Positions 25,725 through 34,249 of a DNA stretch of 64,000 nt are shown here, in pieces (the first letter of the stretch is position 1; each line of letters opens with the position of its first letter). Position numbers and translations under genes: made by a program. The stretch covers positions 1 to 64,000 of the forward strand of contig JAFWLP010000071.1 in assembly GCA_017511005.1 (NCBI GenBank), in the 5' to 3' direction. The notes under the pieces were generated by a model. The model made no database searches, had not been told where the DNA came from, and saw only the letters and a list, made by a program, of their open reading frames with translations. This DNA is from Clostridiales bacterium. GTDB lineage: Bacteria > Bacillota > Clostridia > Saccharofermentanales > Saccharofermentanaceae.

Positions 25725-27241
25725 ACTTCTTTATCCTTTTCAAAAGGAAGCGTGATCGAATCGGGTGATCTCACACTTCTGTCCTCATCACTGTCCGCAT
25801 AATCCTCGAGAAGGGACGCATCGCCGACATAAGATGCAGCCGGTTCATCGGCTGTTCTTTCTTCCGCATTGCTGTTATCGAGGAGTGAATTGATCTCAAT
25901 GATCCTTCCTTCTCCGGCAAAGCTTGCTATTGCCGTAGTAAGGTTAATGCCCGCGGGACAGACATACGAACAGGAACCGCAGGCAATGCAGTCTCTTGCA
26001 CCTTCTTCCGCAGCTTTCTGTCCCAGGCCCTGATTGAGCATCTCGAATATCGTATTCGGAGAAAGATTCATCGGGCAGCATTCGGAACACAGACCGCAGT
26101 GTATACATGGCGTTCTCGGAACCTCGGTACGCCTTACGACTGAGATCACCGAGGTTGTCTTGACTACCGGAGTATTCTCCGGATCCGTGATCTCTATCCC
26201 CGTAAGGCAATTGCCCCAGACGATTATGTCGCTTCCGTTCTTTATGTCCTGCGCGCTCGAAAGAAGTTCCGACACCGGTGTTCCGATAGGAACAAGCATA
26301 TTGTGTCCGCCGGAAGCGTCACCGGTCACGGAGACGATCCTGCTCATCATGGGAATATTGTCTGATAAAGCTTCCCAGCAGGCGAGCATGGTTGAACAGT
26401 TGAACAGCACTGCACTGCAAGATTTTTCGAGAGTCTCGCCCAAAGCGAGATTCCTGCCGTACAGGGCTCTGGCAACAAGCCTGTAATAGCCCTGAGGGAA
26501 CCGTTCCCTGAAGAGCTTTATCTCAAATTCAAGATCCTTGAAATCAGCTCTTACCTTCTCTATCGAAGCGGAAAGAGCCTTTCTCTGTTCCTTTCTGTTC
26601 TCGGATATAAGGAAAACACATCTTGAAGCGCCGACGACTCGTGCGCAGGCACATGAACCCAATACCACATAATCCGGATATTCCGTTATCGCCACGATGT
26701 CCGAGGTCGAGTATGGTTCGCTCTGGAGACAGTTGACCAGAAAATCCCTCACGGCTTCGTTTCTCGCTCTTTTAAGCTTCGCTGCCGTAGGTATTCCCTC
26801 TCCGCCCATTCCGCAGATCCCGGCGTCTCTGATGATGCCTATCGATTCGCTTGCTGAGAGTCTGAACCCGGATCTCGGCCTGACGGAATCAAGGCGCGTT
26901 CTTTTCATGTCATTTCTGATGGTAACGGCAGGTGTAAGAATACCGTTGGGGAGTCTTATCTCGGAAATGTCGGTTACTCTCCCCGATATTCCGCTGTGAA
27001 CGGGAACGGAGAATGTTCCCTTCTCAGGAACTCCGACACACTGACCGACCCTGACATAATCGTCGACTTTAACTGCAGGGACCGCGGGAACACCGGAATG
27101 CATCTTCATCGGAAGGATGATCTTCGAAGGATATATCCTCTCGAACATTATCTCCTTGACAAAAGGGGAACGCTTCGAAAAATTCAAAACGTCCCCTGTA
27201 AACAATCCTCTGTAGAATGAATATAGCTTGCGGTCTGCCAC
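25721..27241 (-). CDS. rnfC: RnfC-like NADH/ferredoxin-side iron-sulfur subunit
   Basis: A 506-residue RnfC-family protein. The order is an N-terminal barrel (PMKMHSGVPAVPAVKVDDYVRVGQCVG), the nucleotide/FMN-binding Rossmann part with GICGMGGEGIPTAAK (about 142-156), an SLBB-like segment, then two 4Fe-4S motifs, CIHCGLCSECCP (about 383-394) and CIACGSCSYVCP (about 422-433). The usual NGAECEPYL reads NCLQSEPYS, so the FMN pocket differs. The C-terminus is an acidic tail. It starts with GTG and a weak ribosome site 45 bp after rpoD. It is the membrane-peripheral cytoplasmic subunit of an Rnf-like complex; rnfA, rnfB and rnfE are absent from the window. Confidence 0.85.
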   Translation of the reverse strand: MADRKLYSFYRGLFTGDVLNFSKRSPFVKEIMFERIYPSKIILPMKMHSGVPAVPAVKVDDYVRVGQCVGVPEKGTFSVPVHSGISGRVTDISEIRLPNGILTPAVTIRNDMKRTRLDSVRPRSGFRLSASESIGIIRDAGICGMGGEGIPTAAKLKRARNEAVRDFLVNCLQSEPYSTSDIVAITEYPDYVVLGSCACARVVGASRCVFLISENRKEQRKALSASIEKVRADFKDLEFEIKLFRERFPQGYYRLVARALYGRNLALGETLEKSCSAVLFNCSTMLACWEALSDNIPMMSRIVSVTGDASGGHNMLVPIGTPVSELLSSAQDIKNGSDIIVWGNCLTGIEITDPENTPVVKTTSVISVVRRTEVPRTPCIHCGLCSECCPMNLSPNTIFEMLNQGLGQKAAEEGARDCIACGSCSYVCPAGINLTTAIASFAGEGRIIEINSLLDNSNAEERTADEPAASYVGDASLLEDYADSDEDRSVRSPDSITLPFEKDKEV

Positions 27242-27285
27242 TTTATCTGATCCCGGATAGGAAGGTTCTTAAAGAACCGGAATTA

Positions 27286-28338
27286 TCAATCGGAGTAACC
27301 TTCGAGCTTCTTCGACTTAGGCGATCTGTTAAGCTTTCTGATAGCCTTTGCCTCGATCTGTCTGATACGCTCACGCGTAACGCCGAGCTTTCTGCCGACC
27401 TGTTCCAACGTCATCGGAACACCGTCCTTCAGGCCGAATCTCAACTCGATAACTCTTCTTTCCCTGTCCGTTAATCCGTTGAGAGCCTGGATGAGGTCTT
27501 CCTTGAGAAGGATCCTTGCAACTTCTTCCTCAGGAGCTGCAAGCTCATCGTTGGAGATAAAATCAACAAGATGGCTGTCCTCTTCCTCACCGACCGGTTT
27601 GTCGATCGAGATGGGATCCTGCGAGATCTTCTGGATCTCCCTTATCTTGGATACTTCCATTCCCATGGCTTCGGCAAGTTCCTCAGTCGTGGGTTCTCTT
27701 CCGAGATCCTGAACGAGCTGACGCTGAACTCTTGTAAGCTTGTTTATGGTCTCAACCATGTGAACGGGGATCCTTATCGTTCTGGCCTGATCTGCGATGG
27801 CTCTGGTAATTGCCTGACGGATCCACCATGTTGCGTATGTTGAGAATTTGAATCCCTTGGTGTAATCGAATTTATCAACAGCCTTGATAAGACCGATATT
27901 TCCCTCCTGGATGAGGTCGAGGAGAGAAAGACCGCGGTTCATATACTTCTTTGCAATAGATACAACGAGTCTCAGGTTGGAGTTAATGAGAAGCTCCTTG
28001 GCTTCCTCATCACCCTTTGCCATTCTCTGAGCAATCTCTTTTTCCTGCTCGGCATCAAGGAGCTCGATCTTACCGATCTCCTTGAGATACATCTTGACCG
28101 AGTCATCTACCACATTCGCGTCTTCACCGTCGGTATCGACACCGTCATCGTCAACTCCGAGGTCCGGATCGCTGATCATGACGCCGCCGTTCTCGAGCTC
28201 TGCCCTGAGATTGATCATCTCATCGGGTTCGATCTTATATGAATCAGTTAACGTCTCGAATTCTGCCTCTGTTATCTGATTCTCATTCTTCTCTGCGAAT
28301 TTCTTTGCCTGCGCCAGCGCTTTCTCAAATTCTGTCAT
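27286..28338 (-). CDS. rpoD: Primary sigma factor RpoD/SigA
   Basis: The 350-residue product, with its ATG at 28338 and AGGTGATC upstream, is the housekeeping sigma-70. It carries a short region 1.1, region 1.2 ([17 protein letters not shown]), region 2 ([27 protein letters not shown] and [14 protein letters not shown] for -10 recognition), region 3, and region 4.2 ([26 protein letters not shown] for -35 recognition). dnaG, the common upstream partner, is replaced here by a zinc-ribbon membrane protein. The rnf-like genes follow on the same strand after only 45 bp, with just a weak hairpin at 27264-27278 between them. Confidence 0.97.
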   Translation of the reverse strand: MTEFEKALAQAKKFAEKNENQITEAEFETLTDSYKIEPDEMINLRAELENGGVMISDPDLGVDDDGVDTDGEDANVVDDSVKMYLKEIGKIELLDAEQEKEIAQRMAKGDEEAKELLINSNLRLVVSIAKKYMNRGLSLLDLIQEGNIGLIKAVDKFDYTKGFKFSTYATWWIRQAITRAIADQARTIRIPVHMVETINKLTRVQRQLVQDLGREPTTEELAEAMGMEVSKIREIQKISQDPISIDKPVGEEEDSHLVDFISNDELAAPEEEVARILLKEDLIQALNGLTDRERRVIELRFGLKDGVPMTLEQVGRKLGVTRERIRQIEAKAIRKLNRSPKSKKLEGYSD

Positions 28339-28417
28339 CTGAAAGATCACCTCATAGTTTTTCTAATACTGATTTTCCGCTAATCCGTTATTACGCCCTG
28401 AAAGGCCGGTAATGAGA

Positions 28418-29173
28418 TTACTTGCTTGTCTCTGTCGGTTCCGCGATGGCAACGGGTGTCTGAACATCAGTTGTCACACCGTCTTTGTTCACGAAAAAGA
28501 TCGTATCCGGAGTATAGATGTACATCTCGACTTCACCGGAATCCTCGCCGCGCTTCTCGGAACGGAGCTTCGCATAATTCGTATAAAGCGACTTTGCCTG
28601 TGAATCGGTAATCTCATCGGAAAGTCCGAGCTTTATATACTGACAGGAAAGTCCATAGACATTAAACTGCTTGTAATCAAAATCCGTGTAAGCTACCGGA
28701 TCGGACTCCGAGGAAACGAAGATCGAACCGATATCTGCCGTAATGGCCTCCTTCAAAGCCTTGCGGCTGAAATAGAGCGGAAGTGAAATGGCAAGGATAA
28801 TCGCAACTATTACTGCAGCGCCTACTGCCATTCCGATAATAAGCTTCTTTGGAGCCTTTACATCATTAGGTGAGATCTCAAATTCACTTGCCTTGAGCTT
28901 CAGTGAGTCAGGCTGAGTCTTAGAGACCTTCTCTCTCTGAACCGCCTTCTCGACTATGTCAGGCATTACGGGATTTGAATAATAATGCTTGCTGCCTTCC
29001 TGCTTATCAAATTTCTCATTCTTAAACTCGTGTCCGTCCGGATTTGCAAGAAGTTCTTCCGCTTCTTTAGCAGGGAAAACACAATTACAGAAAATGCACT
29101 CGCAAAGCTCGTCCCTGTCATCGAACATAACCAGCGAACCGCAGTTTCTGCACATACCTTGTTTTGTTGCCAT
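28418..29173 (-). CDS. Zinc-ribbon single-pass membrane protein
   Basis: AAGGATG precedes the ATG at 29173, giving 251 residues. An N-terminal zinc-ribbon (CRNCG ... CECIFCNC, about 8-32) is followed by a charged linker, a membrane helix (about 115-140, IIGMAVGAAVIVAIILAISLPLYF) and an extracytoplasmic domain of about 110 residues that I do not recognise. Such zinc-ribbon-TM proteins are common in Firmicutes and mostly uncharacterised. It is upstream of rpoD (79 bp) and has a near-consensus promoter at 29313-29341 with a leader of about 130 nt. Confidence 0.72.
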   Translation of the reverse strand: MATKQGMCRNCGSLVMFDDRDELCECIFCNCVFPAKEAEELLANPDGHEFKNEKFDKQEGSKHYYSNPVMPDIVEKAVQREKVSKTQPDSLKLKASEFEISPNDVKAPKKLIIGMAVGAAVIVAIILAISLPLYFSRKALKEAITADIGSIFVSSESDPVAYTDFDYKQFNVYGLSCQYIKLGLSDEITDSQAKSLYTNYAKLRSEKRGEDSGEVEMYIYTPDTIFFVNKDGVTTDVQTPVAIAEPTETSK

Positions 29174-29312
29174 CAAACAATCATCCTTTATCTTGAAGTA
29201 TGCGCTTTAAGCAAACCCGGCGCCCGATATGATACAGGGATAATGTTGATGTTCCGGCCGTAAATACGGCATTCCCTTCGCGCAGGCATAGTTCTGCTTA
29301 TAGCAAGCAATA

Positions 29313-29341
29313 ATTATAATATGCTAATAAACAGCCGTCAA
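29313..29341 (-). promoter_or_regulatory. Promoter of the zinc-ribbon/rpoD unit
   Basis: TTGACG (29336-29341), 17 bp, TATAAT (29313-29318) on the minus strand. The leader contains a small GCCGTATTTACGGC hairpin. Confidence 0.8.
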
Positions 29342-29384
29342 GCATTAATTTTCTTTTCCGCAAACATGAAGAAACAGCCCGTCA

Positions 29385-29418
29385 AAAACAAAGGGACCCC
29401 GCTTCTGACGGAGTCCCC
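29385..29418 (-). terminator. Terminator of the LysM peptide gene
   Basis: CGGGGACTCCG-type arm pairs with CGGGGTCCC across a short loop, followed by TTTGTTTTT on the minus strand, 28 bp past the stop. Confidence 0.8.
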
Positions 29419-29445
29419 GAAAATGATCCTAAATATGCCGTCCGG

Positions 29446-29688
29446 TTATTTCAGCTTCAAAACCTGACCGGGATAGATGTAATTCTCAAAATGATCTTTC
29501 ACGCCGTGCTTCTTGGCATCTGCAATGATCATCTCCTTATTCAGGTCATAGAGTTTCTGCCAGGTCATATGGTAAAGCTGTGCGATCGTTGACAGACATT
29601 CGCCGGCCTTTACCGTGTGGGTATCCGGAATATTGTTATTGGCTCCGCCGGTAACATTATTCAGTTCATTCTCGTTGATCTCAGTCAT
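29446..29688 (-). CDS. Double-glycine-leader LysM peptide
   Basis: The 80-residue product starts with a 15-residue leader, MTEINENELNNVTGG. It matches the bacteriocin/pheromone double-glycine leader pattern: hydrophobic at -12, Glu at -8, Leu at -7, hydrophobic at -4, Gly-Gly at -2/-1. The remaining 65 residues are one LysM peptidoglycan-binding domain (HTVKAGECLSTIAQLYHMTW ... YIYPGQVLKLK) with an insert of about 15 residues before its last strand. Export and cleavage by a peptidase-containing ABC transporter is expected from the leader; no such transporter is in the window. AGAGG precedes the ATG, TATAAT lies at 29745-29750, and it has its own terminator. It could be a wall-binding bacteriocin or a secreted wall factor. 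Confidence 0.82.
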   Translation of the reverse strand: MTEINENELNNVTGGANNNIPDTHTVKAGECLSTIAQLYHMTWQKLYDLNKEMIIADAKKHGVKDHFENYIYPGQVLKLK

Positions 29689-29744
29689 GTTATTTACCTC
29701 TTTCTTCCGATTTCAAGGCTGATATGCTGCCTTTTGATGACCTC

Positions 29745-29750
29745 ATTATA
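29745..29750 (-). promoter_or_regulatory. -10 element of the LysM peptide gene
   Basis: GATATAAT on the minus strand, 57 bp before the ATG; the -35 region is poor. Confidence 0.5.
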
Positions 29751-29818
29751 TCGCTATGTGTATTCGAAAATTGCGTATAAACTATTATGCTTTTTAAAAC
29801 TATTTGTTTCACGCCTGC

Positions 29819-29848
29819 TTGACACTTGAGCCTTGCCGTCTGTATCAT
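29819..29848 (+). promoter_or_regulatory. Promoter of tadA
   Basis: TTGACA (29819-29824), 18 bp, TATCAT (29843-29848). The position argues for the GTG start at 29885 over the ATG at 29804. Confidence 0.6.
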
Positions 29849-29884
29849 CAGTCCAAAATACTGACCAACAAAAGGGGTATCTTC

Positions 29885-30421
29885 GTGCTGCGTTCCGTAT
29901 CAAAGCTGTTTCCTGATCTCAGGCCTTCCGATGACAAAGAAAGGTTTATGCTCGCGGCTATACGTGAAGCCGAGAAGGCTGCCGCTATTGGCGAGTGTCC
30001 CATAGGCTGCGTCCTTGTCAAAGACGGAAAGATCTATGTCAGAGCCCACAATCTGCGCCTTACCCGTGGCAATGCCATTGCGCATGCCGAAGTAATGGCC
30101 ATAGATAAAGCCTGCCGCAAACTCGGTGACTGGAGACTGGAAGACTTCGACATGTATGTGACACTTGAACCCTGTACGATGTGCTCTGGAGCGATAATAC
30201 AATCCAGGATCCGCAAAGTCTATTTCGGAGCATATGAGCCTAAGAGCGGAGCGGTTGTATCATGCAATGACATTTTCGACGTTTCACATGGTCACAATCA
30301 CAAGGTCGAATTTGAAGGCGGCATACTTGAGAAGGAATGCTCCCAAATGATGCTCGATTTCTTCCGTGCAATAAGAAAGCGTGACGCAGGCAAGAAGAAA
30401 AACCGTAATGCAGACCAATAA
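29885..30421 (+). CDS. tadA: tRNA-specific adenosine deaminase TadA
   Basis: I choose GTG at 29885 (AGGGG 7 bases upstream, after the promoter), giving 178 residues; the ATG at 29948 is another possible start. TadA deaminates A34 to inosine in tRNA-Arg(ACG). The zinc and catalytic motifs are HAEVMAI (His and the proton-shuttle Glu) and PCTMCSGAI, the latter holding the two cysteine ligands, and the fold is complete through the C-terminal helix. The Arg/Lys-rich tail is a usual addition. It is convergent with addA. Confidence 0.93.
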   Translation: MLRSVSKLFPDLRPSDDKERFMLAAIREAEKAAAIGECPIGCVLVKDGKIYVRAHNLRLTRGNAIAHAEVMAIDKACRKLGDWRLEDFDMYVTLEPCTMCSGAIIQSRIRKVYFGAYEPKSGAVVSCNDIFDVSHGHNHKVEFEGGILEKECSQMMLDFFRAIRKRDAGKKKNRNADQ

Positions 30422-30457
30422 ATGCTCTTGCACTGCATCCCGTGATCTCACTCCGTC

Positions 30458-33400
30458 TTATACTTCGACAAACTCGCCATAACGGACAAGATACAAAAGC
30501 TTATGGGCGATCTTCATACCATCGGCTTCGCATGCCGCGGCATAGCTGTTGAGCTGGAAAGAATGCCGCTTCAACGCTTCTCCTGCACGTTCCTCAGAGC
30601 TTCCGCCATCCAGACGGTCCGTCTTATAGTCCAGTATCGTATAACCTTCTCCGGTTTTGTAGATCAGATCGATGATACCCTGAACAAGAACGGAATCTCC
30701 TTCATTTCCGTTGATGTAAACGGAGAACACCACAGGTTTCTCGGAACGCGCAGTTCCTTCGTCAAAACTTCTGATAATGTCTCCGCACCTTGCATTTTTG
30801 CAGAATGCCTCTATTCCTTCCCTAAACTCACCTGCGACAGATTCGGCATCGTCAGGCGAACAGATATTGAGATAGCCTCCGTCTATGAGATCCCGGATCT
30901 CATCCTCAAACGGAACAGAACCGTTCCTTATGCCTTCAAGGTCAATGAACCTCATTATCCTGTGAAGCACAGTGCCTTTGGCGGCAGAAGTCAGCATTGA
31001 GATATTCGGATTGTCAAAGTCATCAATACTCCTGATCTGAAGATCGACATGTACCGTATCGGAAGGCTTCCCGTCACCTGCGATTCCGGTTACCGACAGT
31101 TTGAACGGTATGTCAACACTGTCCTGATACCTGTATTCCGGTATGACGAGTTTTCCTTCAGCATCAAATTGAGGCTTTTCTTTCCGTGTCTCTTCCTTCT
31201 CTTCGCCAGATGCATCCGATGCCGTGTCTTTATGCTGTTCATATATTCCGGCGATCGCATCAGCCCGTAGCTCAACAACTTCAAAACCTTCTGTCTCATT
31301 ACCGTCCAGATCCATGAACGGAACCGTGTTACTCTGCTTAAGGTCGCCGGTTTCGGCTATCTCCCTTAACTTCCATCCGTCCTTACTGCGTGCAAGTGCG
31401 CTCATCAGACAATAGGGAAGCTTCATGTCTCCTGCCAGCCAGTGTCTCTTATCGAACTTGGGTCCTTCGTATCCTATGGCCTGGGTAAAGGCCTTTCTCA
31501 TCGGATCGGTCTTTGACTTGTCATCGATGTCACTGACCGTAATGACGGAGAGTTCCTCTTCCGCACGCGTCAGGGCAACATACAGCAGTCTGCAGGTCTC
31601 CGCATTTGACTGAAGCCTCATCTTCATCTTGTAGATATACTGCTCAAAGGAGTGGCTCCTCGTAACGGCATCCTCATCATAGTCTTCTGTCAGGAAACCG
31701 TCGTCCCTGTCAAACATTATGCCGGCAAGAGTATCTTTCCTCTCATCCTGTCCTCCGGTGGCGACCAGAATGACAAACGGAAACTCAAGACCCTTGCTCT
31801 TATGAACAGTCATTGTGGTGATCTTATTCTTGTTGGCGTCAGTAACCTCTATATCAGCCTTTTTGATCTGTATCTTCATCTGCTCGAGTTCTTCTGCAAT
31901 TCCGGACAGATCTGAACCTCTCATCTTGAAATTCCCTGACAGCCAGTCTTTAAACACATCAAGTTTGTTGCTGTCACCTTCCCTGTCTTCCAGCGTTGCC
32001 TTGATGCCTGTCTCTCTGTATATGAGCTCTATGATGTCATCTATATCCGATACCATTGAACTCATCCTTATCCTGTCAAAAACATCAACAAAATGCCTGA
32101 CTCGTTCAGCAAGTTCACCGCTGCTCTTTTCCACGAAGACCCTCAGTCTTACCATCAGCGGTTCCTTCTCGATCGAAGGTCCCTGAAGCTCATGGATGAA
32201 CGCCTGTATCTGCGCGGCCTCACCGACCGTGAAATTGGAGAATCTGTAATTTGAGAACATGACTCCTGCCAGATATTCATCCCTGTATTCATTGCCCAGG
32301 CATATAAGGAAATTGATCAGGCGGTGGATATCAAGATCCTCGAACACATCTGTCGTAAACCTTCCGGATGCCTCGATCTTCCTGCCGTCTTTAAGAGTAC
32401 AACCGTTGAGATATCTCGCGACAGTCTCTGCCTGATTGTTCGAAGCGGTAAGAACGCAGATATCCTTGAAATCCGTCCTGGAACCGTCAACTCTCGTACA
32501 GTCTTCCAGATATCTTCTGACCTCGCTCTCGACTGCGGCCAGAACGGATCTGACTTCAGGCTTTGTCCTGTCACCTTCACTGCTCTCCGGAACCGCCTTA
32601 TCCGCAACGATTATCCTCGGCACGGGACCGTGTCTTGATTCATCAGCCCTGCTCAGTCTCTGATCGTTCCCATACTCTATCTCGGATGCATCAGCGCTCA
32701 TTATCTGCCCGAAAACATAATTGGCAAAAGCCAGGATCTCGCATGTGCTCCTGTGATTTTCCTTAAGATAATGCACCTGACCTTTCTGTTCTCCAGATGC
32801 GATACTCTTCATTCTCGTATCGAAGATTTTCGGGTCGGCAAACCTGAATTTGTATATGCTCTGCTTGATGTCACCCACACGGAACACATTGCCTTCCGGC
32901 CGTTCAAAACAGGCTATCACCGCATCCTGAAGCCTGGTATTGTCCTGATACTCGTCAACGAATATCTCAATGAACTTATCACGGTAAAAAGAAGCAGCTT
33001 CAGGCTTCTGCAGTATCGCGAAAGCCGTATGCTCAAGATCGGAGTAATCCATGCCGTGCATGGAGTTCTTGACATTCGCATAATGCTCATCGGTTTTCTT
33101 GAGAAGCTCAACAAAAGCACGGCATGCCTTTGTGCCCTCTCTCTGGTTAGCGAGGATCTGCTCCTCCGTAAAACCGATCAGGTTACTGTACTCCTCCGGA
33201 AGATCCAGATCATTATCGTATTTGAAATCCGCCCAGCTTGACGGAGAGATAAAATGCCGTAACGATACCATGGCCAGGAACGGCTTGTCATCGCCTCTGA
33301 AATCCGGATTTTTGAATATGGGCTTGTATTTGAGGTCACCGAGTTCTTTAAGAGGCTCAAGACCCGCGAAGAAGTCTGCGCCTTTATGCTCCTCATAATA

Positions 33401-34246
33401 CTTCAGAACATCCCCTATCCTGCCGAGCACCATGCTCCTGAATTCCTCATTCGGATACTCATCAACGATCTGATAATTCCCGTGTGAAGCAAGGACCGAG
33501 TCGAAATCGCTGCTGCCGATAACAGAACCTATCCGTGACAGATATCCCGCTATCGTTCCCGGTATCTCATTGTCCTCTTCAAAATACATTATCAGGCCTT
33601 TGCGGTCACGTTCCTCACGTTCGCGTATCAGCTTCTCACATGTATCAAGATAATTCGGCAGGCTTCTCAAGGTCTTGTATGTGCCTGTTACTATGCCGGC
33701 AAGTGAAGCATCACTTCTGCCGTCACCGAATCTCCTCGTTAATCTTACAAAGTCATCGTCCTCCGAACTGCAGCTCTCATACATTGACCTTATCGCATGT
33801 TCCACGGCAGTCTGAAGCAAGACTCCCTGCTCACTCTCACTGAGGATCCTGCACGACGGATCGGTAAATTCAGCCATGGGACCGTCTTCCAGCAGATACC
33901 CTTTCTCCTTGATGACACGCGAACAGAATCCGTGCATTGTCTGGATATAGGCGTTGGGAAGAAGATCGATCTGCGTTGACAGGCGCGCTGCCGCAGTATC
34001 ACCTGACCTGACCGCGTCATTTCTCAGGCTCCTGAGTTTATCCTCGATCTTGTCGGCCATGTGGGAAGCGGCATCCTCCGTAAAAGTAACCACCAGCATA
34101 CCGTCAACGGAAAGCTTTCCGTTCATGACTTCATCACCGATCCTGGCTGTCAGAACGGTCGTCTTGCCTGATCCGGCAGAAGCGGAAACGAGATTGTTAT
34201 CAAGTCCTGCATATATAATCTTTTCCTGTTCGGATGAGAATTTCAC
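30458..34246 (-). CDS. addA: Helicase-nuclease AddA
   Basis: A 1262-residue UvrD-family helicase with a C-terminal PD-(D/E)XK nuclease, the AddA subunit of the AddAB enzyme. AddAB processes double-strand DNA ends for RecA loading. Visible parts are Walker A SASAGSGKTT (about 22-31), motif II VDEYQDN, IKQSIYKFRFADP, motif V TVHKSKGLEFPFVI, motif VI RLLYVALTRAEEEL, and the nuclease LDYKTDRL near the end. It follows addB by 3 bp on the same strand, so the two subunits are made together. The length is normal for the family. Confidence 0.95.
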   Translation of the reverse strand: MKFSSEQEKIIYAGLDNNLVSASAGSGKTTVLTARIGDEVMNGKLSVDGMLVVTFTEDAASHMADKIEDKLRSLRNDAVRSGDTAAARLSTQIDLLPNAYIQTMHGFCSRVIKEKGYLLEDGPMAEFTDPSCRILSESEQGVLLQTAVEHAIRSMYESCSSEDDDFVRLTRRFGDGRSDASLAGIVTGTYKTLRSLPNYLDTCEKLIREREERDRKGLIMYFEEDNEIPGTIAGYLSRIGSVIGSSDFDSVLASHGNYQIVDEYPNEEFRSMVLGRIGDVLKYYEEHKGADFFAGLEPLKELGDLKYKPIFKNPDFRGDDKPFLAMVSLRHFISPSSWADFKYDNDLDLPEEYSNLIGFTEEQILANQREGTKACRAFVELLKKTDEHYANVKNSMHGMDYSDLEHTAFAILQKPEAASFYRDKFIEIFVDEYQDNTRLQDAVIACFERPEGNVFRVGDIKQSIYKFRFADPKIFDTRMKSIASGEQKGQVHYLKENHRSTCEILAFANYVFGQIMSADASEIEYGNDQRLSRADESRHGPVPRIIVADKAVPESSEGDRTKPEVRSVLAAVESEVRRYLEDCTRVDGSRTDFKDICVLTASNNQAETVARYLNGCTLKDGRKIEASGRFTTDVFEDLDIHRLINFLICLGNEYRDEYLAGVMFSNYRFSNFTVGEAAQIQAFIHELQGPSIEKEPLMVRLRVFVEKSSGELAERVRHFVDVFDRIRMSSMVSDIDDIIELIYRETGIKATLEDREGDSNKLDVFKDWLSGNFKMRGSDLSGIAEELEQMKIQIKKADIEVTDANKNKITTMTVHKSKGLEFPFVILVATGGQDERKDTLAGIMFDRDDGFLTEDYDEDAVTRSHSFEQYIYKMKMRLQSNAETCRLLYVALTRAEEELSVITVSDIDDKSKTDPMRKAFTQAIGYEGPKFDKRHWLAGDMKLPYCLMSALARSKDGWKLREIAETGDLKQSNTVPFMDLDGNETEGFEVVELRADAIAGIYEQHKDTASDASGEEKEETRKEKPQFDAEGKLVIPEYRYQDSVDIPFKLSVTGIAGDGKPSDTVHVDLQIRSIDDFDNPNISMLTSAAKGTVLHRIMRFIDLEGIRNGSVPFEDEIRDLIDGGYLNICSPDDAESVAGEFREGIEAFCKNARCGDIIRSFDEGTARSEKPVVFSVYINGNEGDSVLVQGIIDLIYKTGEGYTILDYKTDRLDGGSSEERAGEALKRHSFQLNSYAAACEADGMKIAHKLLYLVRYGEFVEV

Positions 34247-34249
34247 AGA

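Noticed and set aside
27242..27285. Terminator between rpoD and rnfC
   Set aside because: The hairpin GGTTC/GAACC (27264-27278) has only 5 bp and no U-run, so I do not call it a terminator and leave read-through possible.
29689..29884. Small cytoplasmic (SRP) RNA next to tadA
   Set aside because: This neighbour is common in Firmicutes, but I find no SRP Alu or GNAR-loop hairpin between the LysM gene and tadA.
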